A stretch of 64,000 bases of DNA from Peltaster fructicola (lineage: Eukaryota > Ascomycota > Dothideomycetes): the NCBI GenBank assembly GCA_001592805.2, contig CP051139.1, positions 248,001-312,000 of the forward strand, read 5' to 3'. The notes below the pieces were generated by a model, which saw nothing but the letters and a program-made list of their open reading frames with translations, had not been told where the DNA came from and made no database searches. Made by a program: the position numbers and the translations under genes. Shown one piece after another: positions 23,672-34,949 of this stretch. How positions within the stretch are numbered: the first letter of the stretch is position 1; each line of letters opens with the position of its first letter.

Positions 23672-25398
23672 TTACTGCTCGGCCTTATGCATCCTCACGC
23701 GCACCTGGTCCTTCACGGCTAGGGTTATACCCATCTCTCTGCGCATCTTCGCCATTTCCTCCCAGTCCACAGGCTCAATGACATCGAAGCGTTGGGCCAT
23801 TTTGATCAGCATATAGCCAGCTTCAGTGAGGGCAAATTGTTGACCGAGACAGATGCGTGGCCCTCCTGAAAATGGTAGATAATGCCACGCAGGCACCTTG
23901 CGCTCCCATCGTTCAGGCTTGTACTCCAAAGCATCTTCTCCCCACAAGTCCTTTCGACGATGCATGAAGTAGACTGAGTAGGCTATCATTGAGCCCTTCC
24001 GGATAGGAATCGGCGATGATCCGTCTGGTCCGCCACCAACAGGCAATGTCGTATGCCTGGTAGCCACACGTATATTGACTGGTACGGTTGGATGCAGACG
24101 CAGCGTCTCACTGATAATGTGTTGAAGGTAGCGGCACGACTTGATCTGACTGAAGGTAATTCTTGCGCCGATAGGAAACTCTGCCAACACAATTTCACGT
24201 AACTTCTGGTAGACGTCTGGATTCAGTGATAGGCGAACGAAGATCCATCCTAGAAGCGATGCAGTTGTGTCTCGACCAGCGAAGAGTATGGCTAGCGTCT
24301 GGTTGCGTAGTTCATCTTCATCCTTGCATTGCGTGGCGAGCGCTGAGAGCACGCTCCTTTTAGGCATCGGCTTTTCCAGAGCAGCTTCAACGTACTTCTT
24401 GGCCCAGCTCTTGATGAACCTCAACGCTCGTCTAAACTTCGGGCTGTCCATGATGAAGTACCAGATGCTTGCTCGCATGCGCCAGAGTAGAGTCGTGCTG
24501 ATGATTTCCATAGCTTCAACAAACTGTTGGGAGCTGGCGACTGCCTCACCATTCTCGTCTCCACGAACCTTGCGAATAGCTACATCTTGGGAGTCCAGTG
24601 ACTCACCAAAGAGGAATTCTGTAGCTGTATCGAGTGTGAAGTTATAGAACAGCGGCGAAAGAGCAACCTGGAGCCAGCCATTCGTCGTATCGCCACAGGC
24701 AGCGATCAATGCTTCTGAGGCCTTTTCAGTCGCCTCGAGATCGTTGATGTTCTCCCTCGAGAATTGGGGACGAAACAATGCTCTTGAGTGTTCCCAGAAG
24801 CTGGTCCTGTCAATACGCATGAACGGCCATAAGATTTATCGAACTTACTCGCCATCGCTTGTAAAGATAGATCGACCAAGGAAGGGACCGAGAGAAAGCC
24901 TACGTAGACTGCCAGTGTCGAAGTCCTGTAGCTGTCAGCTGGGCTAGGACGACGAAGCATGTCGCCTGATTACCTTGAACTGTGTAGCCAACATTGCTTG
25001 GATGTTTGGAGGATCAGCAGTGACGAAGAATTTTGGCTGATGACCACGTCAGCTTGTAGCAAAGATCTCCTTCGAGCATCATACCTCTTGCTGAGCAGTA
25101 TACCCGGCAGTCTCGAAGGCCGATTCGAAGAGGACGTCGAGGAGGTCTACGCCTTTCGAGAATCTGTCAGGAGTCAGTCCTCGTACGTTGTGCGAGCAGA
25201 GACAACCTACACGAAACTCTTGATCTCGCGGTACGTCACATCCAATCCGACCGGTGGAGGTGCCTGGGTTCCAGCCCATACAGCATAGCGCTTGGGAAAC
25301 AGAATTACTCTCAGCCGTTGTCCATATAGGAAGTCGACAATCCAGAACAGGGTATACGCTCCAGCTGCGTAGCAGAGCAGAGCAGTGAGCGACATCAT
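23672..25398 (-). CDS. Cytochrome P450, CYP52-like (alkane/fatty-acid hydroxylase type)
   Basis: Five exons: 25398-25211, 25163-25085, 25036-24974, 24925-24849 and 24800-23672, giving 511 residues. An N-terminal membrane anchor (SLTALLCYAAGAYTLFWIV) precedes a PNIQAMLATQFKDFD stretch and WEHSRALFRPQF, both typical of CYP52/CYP63-like proteins. The I-helix AGRDTT, the ExxR motif (ETLR) and the haem loop FSGGPRICLG (Cys453) are intact. The last intron has two in-frame acceptors six bases apart; the downstream one gives DGDFWEHSR, closer to the family. Members hydroxylate fatty or polyketide chains at the ER with a separate reductase. Its stop codon is 22 bp from that of the convergent PKS, so it is very probably the tailoring oxidase of this cluster. 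Confidence 0.9.
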
Positions 25399-25506
25399 AC
25401 TTGTTGATAGAGCGTCAGGGCGTCGAGAAACGCTGCGGTTATGTTTTTGTCGCAATTGAGAGCGGCACAGGCAGGCAGCAAGTTAAGCGTATGTGAGACA
25501 GCCCAC

Positions 25507-25512
25507 TTTATA
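25507..25512 (-). promoter_or_regulatory. TATA box of the cluster P450
   Basis: TATAAA reads on the minus strand here, about 110 bp upstream of the P450 start codon at 25398, a reasonable distance in fungi. It is the only good TATA near that start. Confidence 0.45.
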
Positions 25513-27880
25513 CAAGGATGCTGTGTGCTGCATGCTCCGTGACTCGCTGAGAGCCAATTCATTAGACTGAGGGCCTTGAGCGGGAGCAAGCTGTCAATCT
25601 ATGCGATGTCAAGCTCCTCATATCTGGCAGATCGTGTAACGCAGAGCGGTGCAGTCATGGACAAGCATCATAGCTGCCATGACTGGTTGCACGCATCCTT
25701 GTAACACAAGATGCTGCTCAGTTTGGATGGATCGGTAATACAACAGCTCCTCCTCAGGGGAAAGTATGCTATCGACCAAAGCGTCGCGGGTGAGCCATTG
25801 GCTACCTCTGCCATGTGTGTGAGCTAAGGAGCGTCGTCATCGCTTAAGGCAGGGGCAGGGGAGCCCACAGTAGAGCAGTGCAGCCTGATAAGCTTCATGC
25901 ATGTCATTAATACTGCATCAACGAGAAGTTAGATGGCAAAGGACAATGTGCACAAAATCCAGCATGGAAAGTTTCCATAATGTCTTAGATCTGCCTGACT
26001 TACCGGATGATGCATAGGACAATAGCTGCTGACTGCTTGCGCCAGTTGTCTACGCACGAGTGTGTGCATCACTCTCTGGGCCCGGTGGCGTCAACCTTCT
26101 CAAGCTGCCATGCTACATGCTTGGTCGTCATGGGTAGTGCTCCTCGGCAGAAGAGACTGAGCGACTGACGACTCGAGCAAGCAGTCCGTTACACAAGGCA
26201 TGCCTTCTCTTTCTGGAATTTCCCTTCGATAGCTCAGGCCAGTGCAGACGCTCATCGTGCTGTAATGCATTGCAGGACGCGCGATGCGCGATTCATCGTC
26301 TGATGAGGCGATGGCGCTGATCGCGCGGAGTGTATGCTGTGACGATTGATCGAATGTGCAGACAAGTAGGTGCCGCCTCGTGGAGTATATGTACTCATAC
26401 GATGAGTGATGTTGGATCGAGTGTATCTTGGTCAATCGCGACCGGACTGTATCCTGGAGCTCAAAGGAGATGGCATCCGTCTGACGACACCTGAACGCGA
26501 CCCTCAATACAAGCACGTAAGACATGATCTTGAACACTAGCTTTCACGGCGGCAGTACATCATCGTCTGAAGCCTTTATAGCGACGACTACTGCCAGTGA
26601 GTCTAGTACGACAGTGCTCCTTGGTTTCATGCTGCCACTCAGAAAAGTTTCAACGTGTGAGCAAGCCCCTTACGACTCCAGCACGATGAGGCAGTGTCCA
26701 TGGGGTCTGATCATCAATGACTGAACGGTGCTCCGAGAACCACATACGTCTCGTTTGGTAAGTTTTGCTAACGTTGTACAGATGCCTAGTAGTGCTGGAG
26801 TACAACAAGCACGCCTGCAATAAAGTACTATACTCGTTGTCCATCTCCTACCTCAATCAATTCCTACCTCCTCCTTTCGACACACCTTCACGGTAAGCCC
26901 GGCTCATGGCATCTAATACAATCGTATGCAGAGGTCGCCATCGGCTGCGTCATATAAGAGAAGCTTGTTGATGTGGAAAGCTGCAAGAGCTTGGATATGT
27001 CTTATGAGAGATAACACAAGCCAGCCATGGCTCACAGCATTGTCTTGCTGGATCTTCGGTGAGCTGTGCTGTAAGCCATTGCCACGCCTTGCAAGCAGAC
27101 TGTTTCAACCGGCGTTGCCTGCAAAGTGATCGGAGACTTTCGCCCGCAGGCACAGCAAGTTGACTTGGCCTAATTACCTGATGCATATCCAAGGAGATCA
27201 AACATCTGGCGAGCCTGCCAGCATTGATGTGAGGCCAATTTGCGCATATCACACCTGGCACTGAGCTTCTTAGCATTACTTCCAACACATCAGTACGGTC
27301 TGCTTCCTGCTCTGGCCGAGGTGCTGGCACCTTGGATGGATCTCGATCGCTTAATCACAACGATGCGAAGGCATGACGAGGTCTGCCATATTAAAGCGCA
27401 CGAATCAACCCCAGGGCGATACTCACGCCGACGCCGATGCTGGCATCCGCTGTGAGTGATCCTTGGTCGATGAAGGAGTTTGCATTGTCAAGCAGCAACT
27501 TCATACCCTGTCCTTTGCAGGCTGGCGCAGAGTATGACGATCTGCGGCCAACGATTGATGCTTTGCTAGCTTTTGCACGTCTATCGTTGGTACACATGTA
27601 TTCTTGTCAATTCGTTGTGCGATCCACATGTATGCATTGTCTTCTGACGTCCAAAGTGCGAAGCGGTCGCTGACTCAATCTTGTGCCGTTTGCAGAAGCC
27701 CCAGATGTGCCCATGAGCGCCATCAAAAGATCGTTTGGCAGAGCCTTTGCGCGGAACATGACGAGTCATCGTTCTGCAAGTCGCCCACTCCTTCATGGGC
27801 ATCGTCATGCTTGGTCCTCACATATATCCCTCATAAGGACGACACCTGCAGCACAAGGTAGCTTTATGTTGTGGTACAGC

Positions 27881-27914
27881 ATGTATTACGGTATGTATTA
27901 CGGTATGTATTACC
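27881..27914 (+). repeat. Short tandem repeat, 12-bp unit
   Basis: The unit ATGTATTACGGT occurs at 27881-27892 and 27893-27904, then a third copy is intact for nine of its bases (27905-27913). It lies in noncoding DNA. Confidence 0.85.
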
Positions 27915-28367
27915 AAGCAAGGAAGTCAACGCGCCCATGGGTATCTGTAAAGCACTCCAAAACTCCTCAACGCCGTTGTCGCACACAAAAAAGCCCAGGT
28001 CTATCCACAAGACCGCCTTCTATAACACAAGGCTCAAACAAAACAGATACAGAGATAGCGACAAGCTGATGTCAAGAGGTGGTTGTGATGGAATGACTTC
28101 GGCATGAGCCAGAAGGTTCTCACCACGTAACGATCCAACCTCAAGAACACAACATCGAGAAACCATTATCCGGCCGACCATCAACCAGTGGCGTTAGCCG
28201 ACGAGGTATCAGGAAGTGGAAGTAACCCATTGATGATGTGGCTGTTAAGTGACGCCCAGGTACTCTTTCGTAAGCGAAGCAAGGGAATAATCCACTCATC
28301 GACGCAGAGTCCCTTCGCACTTTGTGACAGCATCAAGATGCCCTTCTCAGGCAAGACGCACGCTGAC

Positions 28368-30180
28368 TCACCCGTAATAGGTGCAGTCTACACCCAGCAA
28401 GGCTTCGACTACATCTAGAACGAACTGTCCTTGCGAGACGTCCGCCACGTATCTGACCATGCCAGGCAGAATGCTGGCCTCGCGATGCTGCTCAACGAAG
28501 GTCGCCGTACCGATCAACAAGAACAGTGCCAGAAGGTACTCCCAGAAGAGTGACCTTTTCCCGGCTTGAGCCTGGGAAGCTTGCTCTGGGATCGCTGTAT
28601 CGACATCTGTTGGTGCGATGTCAATAAAAGCAGTGATCTCCGAGAGACCAAGCGCTGGCTGCGAGACCACAGCATTCTCCTCCACCTCCTCTGGCTCTGT
28701 CTCGACAGTGGCGATGATACCAGAGAACACGAGCTCTGGCATCGATGGGGCCATGTCAACAACAGTAGAAATGCTAGAGAGGGTAAGTTCTGGCTTTGTG
28801 AGCTCAACTGGTTTTCGTGAGTCACTGACCTGCTGTAGGATCTCCTCTACGCTGTCGTGGTCAGCGAAGGTAGAGGTACAGAGACCACCGAGGCCGGTCA
28901 GCAGAGCAGAAAGTCTGTCTGCTACCGAGCTGTGAAGGTCTTTCTCCTTCTCCAGCTGCTCTCTACAGGTTTGGAAGTCCTGTAGAGCCTCCTCAGCGGC
29001 CCTGAGCGATCCGGAGATGGCAAGGTTCTGGTTTGCGAGTGCTTCTGCCTTGCTAGATGCTTCGGCAGCAGCGGTCTCGTGATTGGCGATCAGGTCCAGT
29101 GACGCCTTGTTCTCCTTCTTGGACTTGGCGAGCTCTCGCTCCACCTTGTCTGCTCTGGCAACGAGCCTGTCCCGCTCCTTTGTGTGCTCGCTGTTGTGCT
29201 TGACGAGCGCGTTGCGGTAGGTCTCGGCCCTCTTGAGCTCGAGGTGGAGGTCGTTGCTCTCCGAAGTCTTTCTTTGCCAGCTCTTCGCTGGTCTTGTCGA
29301 GTTTTGACTGCAACTGGGTGTTGGCGTCCCAGCTGCTGCTTTCGAGAGAGCGGCGGTGCTCAATCTCCAGCTTGTTCTGCATTTGCAGAGTCTTGAGGTC
29401 TTCTTGTAAACGAGAAGTCTCCGCGACATGCTCTCGCTCGAGCGACTTGAGCTTCTCGTTGACGCGAGAAAGCTCTGTCTGGTGCTCGGCCTCAAGCGCT
29501 CTGATGCGCTTGTCGTACTCCTCGATGGTAGCTGAGTTTAGAGCCGTCAGTTCGGCTTTGATCTTCTCCACCTCCGCCATGGTGAAGGAGATTTCTCCAG
29601 ATTCCGCGACATCACTAGTCTGAGTCCCCACGCTCTGGAATGCGGTGGTGACATTGGCTCCTTTGTTCTTGTGGGCTGCCCACTTCGCAGATCGCTCTGT
29701 CTGCTTGTGGGAAGGAGTCTTTGTGTCAACGACTTCTTTGTCGGAGACTGGTGGCGTGGTGATGCCGGGAGCGACAACTGCTTTGGCGACAGTGTCTTCT
29801 GAAGTAGTGTTTGCAGCCGATGAGGTTGACTGCTCTGAGACTGGTGTGAATTCAGCCTCATCAGCGGTTCCGGTACGGCCGGTCACCACGACCTTTTCCT
29901 CCTCTTCCTCCTCCTCGTCCTCCTCTTCCTCCTCTTGCTCTGACAGTGTGCCAGCCTCAACACCTCCGGTACGGCCGGTCAGTGTCTCAGCTTCACTTGC
30001 TGCAGACTTGCCCTTCACCCCGATCTTATGGCCGGCCGCAGCCTCCATAGCCAGGTGTGCCTCCGCCTCCTCCGCTGTGAGCTTGTGACGCTTGTCGCGT
30101 CCCTTGAGGTGGTTGACACGAACCTCAAGGTTGCGCTTCGCGTCACGCTCGATCTGTGCTTGTGACTTCGTCTTCGCCAT
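28368..30180 (-). CDS. Coiled-coil protein with C-terminal membrane anchor; apparent frameshift
   Basis: Read from the ATG at 30180, the frame gives a basic start (MAKTKSQAQIERDAKR), an acidic Glu-rich tract near residue 83-95, a Thr/Ser-rich linker and the start of a long coiled coil. Near 29266-29277 the coiled-coil reading continues only in another frame, through LHLELKRAETYRNAL and a further ~200 coiled-coil residues. It ends with a hydrophobic helix (FWEYLLALFLLIGTATFV) close to the C-terminus. Removing one base from AAAGAAAGAC would join both halves into about 603 residues. No intron explains the switch. It may be a sequencing or assembly error, a real null allele, or +1 frameshifting. 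No family is recognised. A GTGAGT donor overlaps the stop codon at 28368, so a further 3' exon is possible. Confidence 0.6.
29895..29940 (-). repeat. Acidic low-complexity tract (GAG/GAA/GAC codons)
   Basis: A CTC/TTC-rich run on the plus strand codes on the minus strand for an almost unbroken Glu/Asp stretch of about 16 residues in the coiled-coil gene. It is flanked on both sides by copies of a short TGRTG-coding sequence (around 29867-29884 and 29965-29982) that share the same CGGTACGGCCGGTCA core. Confidence 0.8.
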
Positions 30181-31270
30181 TGCTGGGTTGCTTGGCGGTT
30201 ATGGTAATGGAAGAAGAAGTGAGGAAGCAGAAAGAGTCACGAAAATTTCGCAGCGCAAATAACAGAGCGTGCAAACACCACCTGCCCCACTTCTAGGCAG
30301 AATATCACATTGTGCGTGGACGTCATTTCAGGTGGCTTTCCAGCATATGGGGCTTGTCACTTGTGACGCTTGGTCTATGCTGCGGAAGTCAATGAGGACG
30401 GCGGCAAAATGTGCAGGTGAGTGCTACCTTTGATTAACTCTATCAGTGCAACGTCCTTTCACGACTCCAGAGTTCCATTGTCTATGTCAAACAAAGGAGG
30501 ACCGGAAATGACCAGTCTTAAGGAGCGAGACACAGTCTCACAATGGCGACTGGTCAATGTTACTGCTATGAGCTTGCTCAACCGCTGATACTAGGCTCTG
30601 CGCTGTTTCTAATGTAATCATTCAGTGCGCGCGAGAGGAGGATCGTCGTAGCAAATTAGCATAGCGCTTGAAGAGCTCAAGTCAGCAGCGTTCGGTGCAT
30701 CACATCCGGCAATCACAGGCGCAGCCCATGCTTGCAGAAGGTTTCATCTCCGCCGGTGATACTAGGCGTCTTCGAAGGTCTTGTGTGGCATTGAAGTTGT
30801 GCTCACCTGCTTCCTTTGCTTGACCAACGAGAGCGCTTTGTGCCAATAGTGCGTCGCATTGTATGCACACTTTGACCGTTCGGCATCTGTTCAAGACACG
30901 CAAGTCAACGCATCACTACCTAACACGCCGATGCCTGCATGAGGCTTCAGCTGCGCGCCTGTACACTGTCTTTGTGTGTCGTTCCCACATCTGTAGGCTC
31001 ACGCTGAACTGCGAATGCTTGCTTTTCTCTCCAAATGTCAGAAGTCAGTGCAGCACTTGAGCAGAAGATATTAAGGTCTCTCAAAAGTTCCCATGGCGAT
31101 CTTCAGGTGTATCCGAGCACAAATTTGTCGTGTATGCTCATCGCAAGACAATGCCAAGGCTTCACGATCGGGAAGTGAAGTCAACTTTTTATGGAGACAG
31201 CTTTTAGCCGCAACGCTACTCATACACTACCAGAGCGCAACCACTTTGTCGGCAAGGACGTTGCGCAGAC
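30181..31270. other. Intergenic, no gene seen
   Basis: About 1.1 kb between two divergent genes (coiled-coil gene, minus; acetyltransferase-like gene, plus). Frames are short and motif-free. It should contain both promoters. Confidence 0.5.
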
Positions 31271-32698
31271 ATGAACGTCCTTCGTGATGCTGGTCAGCAA
31301 CACTCCGGCAAGACACACTCATTCTGACACATTGCAGGCTTCAACGAAAGGCGATGCATCGCACGTGATGTGCTCGGCTTATATGGCTGCATCGTCACAG
31401 TAGCTCGATACGACAGCGTTCAAGGGACTGCTCCTGACGACCTGCAAGAAACACTACACCTCGCACTTCGACAGTGTATTGACAGACATGCTGCGCTATC
31501 TGTGGTCGTGCAGGATGCGACGACGGAGAAGCCAACCCTCGCGAGATTGCACCACATTGACATTGCTCAACACTTGACCATCTTGGAGCCTACCGTTGAC
31601 CATGCCGAAGAAATCTTGCAGAACCTTCTTGACACAGCGCACTCCCAGCCGTTGATGAACTACGAGCGTCAACCTCAATGGCGGGTCTGGGTTCGGCCAA
31701 GGGCAGACTCCTCGTCTTGCTATATTGCGTTCGCTACGTCCCATGCCATCATGGATGGCAGATCAGGCACCATCTTCCATCAGAGCTTGCTAAAGGTTCT
31801 CCACGGAGGAGCTCAGACTGACACAGAGCCTGGTATAGACATCAACCTTGCGCCGGCACTGGACAAGGCAGCCAAATTCTCAATATCCTGGTCATTCTTG
31901 CTCAGGCCTTTGCTCGAGGAGATGCTGCCAAGCGACATGGCTTCGTATCTCGGCCTGAAGTCCGAGACCATTGCCTGGTGTGGTGCGCAGCGTCGTCCAA
32001 CTTTGCCGGTTGACCACGGGATGCTGCCAACCGCAGTCAAGGTGTTGCTCATCCAGCCAGATACACTCTCGCGCATACTTGCAGTGTGTCGTAAGCACAA
32101 GTCAAAGCTGACAGCGCTGCTGAACTTCTCCATATCGCAGTCACTTGCAGTCGTACTGCGTAAGAGAGGGCAGGACTATCAGCATTTCACGACTTCGACG
32201 CCATACGACCTGCGACGGAACATTCCTGGGGCCACCAACCGTATGGCGAACTACGTCTCTGCAGTAGACCAGACAGTCACGATAGACCGGAACTCCTCGC
32301 TGGAATGGGAAGCCATCGCGCATGCAACGACGATCTTACAAGAACGATCCAGCACACTTGACGATCAGCCGATAGCTCTGCTGAGATACTTGAGCAAGAT
32401 ACAGGAGTGGGTGAGCAAGCGAGCAACACAGCCTAGCAAGGAGTCCTTCTCAGTCAGTAATCTTGGTAACTTCAGGGTTGATCACGCACACGACTGGACG
32501 ATCTCACAGATGGCCTTCTCGCAATCAGCTGACGCTACAGGCGCACCGCTTAATATCAACGTTGCCAGCTCATACAATGGCCCGTTGTGCATTGCGATCA
32601 CTTGGTGGCCTGGAATGCTCGGCGTTGATGATGAGCATGACTTCGCGCAAGAGGTGTGCGATGACCTATTAGCTCGATTGGAATCTATCGCAGCTTAG
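31271..32698 (+). CDS. Alcohol-acetyltransferase-like / condensation-fold acyltransferase
   Basis: Two exons, 31271-31292 and 31338-32698, give 460 residues. The 22-nt first exon (MNVLRDAG) joins FNERRCIARDVLGLYGCIVTVARY, the standard opening of the fungal AATase family. The catalytic motif is HAIMDGRSG (His143, Asp147). Later family blocks include STPYDLRRNIPG and SVSNLGNF. AATase-family enzymes share the fold of NRPS condensation domains and acyl-CoA alcohol acyltransferases, using the His as general base. Substrate is unknown. It lies 6 kb from the PKS cluster, so it could be a second acyltransferase of that pathway, but the intervening coiled-coil gene and gene-poor DNA argue for caution. 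Confidence 0.82.
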
Positions 32699-33211
32699 CG
32701 GCACATTGCGACGTCTATCTGACCATCGACAGTGCACGGCGTTGCACACGACCATGACACGATAGTAAGATAAGCTGCCCATCAAGCACTGAACAGGCTG
32801 CAACAAGATGCCAAGCTCGACGGAAATATGTAGCACTTCTCATACAGGTTCCGAGAGTGCTAACCAGAAGCTCATTCAGTGGCTGAAGACCGCAGCGCGT
32901 CACAACAGGACTATCGATCATGATCGCGGGAAGGGCAGCATAGCGCTACCAATAGCAGTACTGACAAGTGCAAGGCGAATGAACAAGGAATGCATCGCTG
33001 CGAGTCGTCATCTTCATATTTGCTTATGCAGCAGGTCTTAGAAGCTGCAGTCAACCCCGTCTGCAGACAATGGAGGAGCCTTTGTGCATATAGTCCAGGT
33101 CATGCCCACCTCCATTTCTCCAGCTAAGTTTTTCAGCACTCCGCTTTCGCAGCCTTTTACAGCCCAGCTTTTCTCCGAGGCGACGCAACCCTTCCAGAAG
33201 TGTCTGCTATC
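32699..33211. other. Intergenic, promoter side of C2H2 gene
   Basis: About 510 bp between two plus-strand genes. Short frames only. The distal half is presumably the promoter of the zinc-finger gene. Confidence 0.5.
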
Positions 33212-34725
33212 ATGCAGCAAGAAGGCAGCCCTACATGCTCGTCAAATGTCTCTCAGCCAATCGATTGGCAACGATGCACAGTCGGTCCAACAGGCCATAT
33301 CTCATGGGCTGACCTCTTCCATGGCCATGGCCCGCTCTTCGAGAGTGATGGCGTAGTCAAGGGGCCTCAAGAGTGAGTAAAAAAAAAGGATCAAGCTAAC
33401 GAAGGGGTTGTAGAGCAGCATTAGGCGTTGAACTGGTCCACATTGGGATGCCTGCAGTATCTTCGTCTACGTCTGTTGACCAATGCACCACGCCAAGAGA
33501 GCATACAGAACAGTCATTACAGGCAAGTTGTATTCCTCAGAGCTCTCTAGATGTGGAACACGGTGCTCAGCATGACGTGATCGAGCATATTGCAGACCAC
33601 TCATGTCACCTATGTCAATACATCTCTCAGCAACAGTGGCTATGTCTGCAACAAGAAAGGAATATGCATGGCAACTCGGACACCCCTGTACAGCAGCACG
33701 AACAAAGGGAACAGACCAACAGACATCAGTGCGTATCGTGTGACCACAGCTTCAAGACAGCCTGGCAACTTCGACGCCATGAGCAATCCATACACAGCTC
33801 AGCGAAGACATACGTGTGTCCTGCCAAAGGATGCTTCGATCATGATCGTCGCACGGCCTTTTCCAGAGAGGATAAGTTGATATCCCATATGCGCAGCTGC
33901 CATGATGCTCGCCAATCTGGGATATGCCAGCGGGGTGGCTGTCAGTTTCCTATGGCTGAGATGATCATAGTCGCAATTCACAGATCCCGATCAATCCACA
34001 GGGGCTGGGGGGGTGCTGACGCGATACAGGCTGCATTCATGTCTGGTCGTCTGCAGTGTCAGGTTAAAAAATGTCAGCGAAGTCGGGTATACACAACGAA
34101 CAAGTACCTCGCCCATCTGCAGAACAACCATGTCTGCATGTCTGAGGACGATGAGAGTGCTCTGCGAGCCGAAGGGTACATCATTCAGCTTCAGCATGAT
34201 GGCACGACAGCAGCCTTGGTGTTGTGTCCGCTCCCCGATTGTTGCGCGAAGCTTGAGTCGAGTGAAGCATTCAAACTTCACTTCTTGGATACGCATATCC
34301 TGGCATATCGGTGGCGCCAGCTGGACGAACGGCAGGAGTTCCAGTCATCTGGGTATAAGTCCGATCAGTATGATGGCATCAAGTACCTGTTGACCGATCT
34401 GTGGCCTGTCTGGTCGAAACGTGCGGATGAAATCGAACACTGCGCATTCAGGGGATTTGAGACCATCGTAGCGGCACTCGGAGGCTCAATCAACCAGTGG
34501 AAAGAGTTTCTTGTCTTCCTTGGCAACAAATATGCTGCAGATCAGGTGCGAGAGATGTTGCCTTACAGTCTACGCATCCTTCAGATCTGGCCGGCGTTCG
34601 CACATCATGCAGTCTTCGCTGATCTGAACGCAGTTCGCCTTGCTACCATCCCAGGTGCCCAGCCCATCGAAGGTCTGGGTCCTGAGGGGCCATCAAGGTA
34701 CAACAACTATACGACACACTTGTGA
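33212..34725 (+). CDS. C2H2 zinc-finger protein, putative transcription factor
   Basis: Two exons, 33212-33372 and 33414-34725, give 490 residues. The 41-nt intron begins GTGAGTAAAAAAAAA and has a GCTAAC branch. Splicing joins an N-terminal stretch (MQQEGSPTC, WADLFHGHG) in frame to EAALGVELVH. One canonical C2H2 finger uses Cys160, Cys163, His176 and His181. It is followed by further Cys/His pairs of irregular spacing (CPAKGCF with HMRSCH; CQVKKCQ with HLQNNH; CPLPDC with HFLDTH), a layout seen in uncharacterised fungal zinc-finger proteins. Probably nuclear and DNA-binding. Targets cannot be inferred. Confidence 0.8.
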
Positions 34726-34949
34726 CCTCAGCATCAAGTCAGGGAGACCAGTCATCAATTCCGATGCCCTGCGCAAGGACCGACTGAGTACGCATACATC
34801 ACGAGCGGAAGGGTAGACTGAAAGCAGACATTGGATCGCTATTCTCTATTACAAACTCATCACGAACGTCGAGCACGCCCCGAGTATCTTAACTGCACCC
34901 CATATAGCACCCATAGCCACGCAATCCCACATTTCGTTTGTTCTTACAT

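Larger units (their letters stand above)
25399..28367. other. Gene-poor stretch of ~3 kb at the right end of the PKS cluster
   Basis: No convincing gene on either strand. The longest open frame (26100-26537, minus) has no motif. A CT-rich tract near 26847-26890 is followed by an intron-like segment: GTAAGC at 26892, an ATCTAATAC branch-like sequence and TATGCAG ending at 26932. This resembles a promoter and first intron, but no coding exon follows. It may be a decayed gene or a noncoding transcript. A short 12-bp tandem repeat lies at 27881. Confidence 0.45.

Noticed and set aside
23672-24820. P450 beginning at the in-exon start near 24820
   Set aside because: This would lack the membrane anchor and N-terminal third; four upstream exons join in frame and restore the full P450.
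26100-26537. 145-residue minus-strand frame in the gene-poor gap
   Set aside because: No motif, no neighbouring exons and composition typical of noncoding DNA.
29645-30088. Ser-rich plus-strand frame of 147 residues
   Set aside because: It is the complement of the Glu-rich minus-strand coding region.
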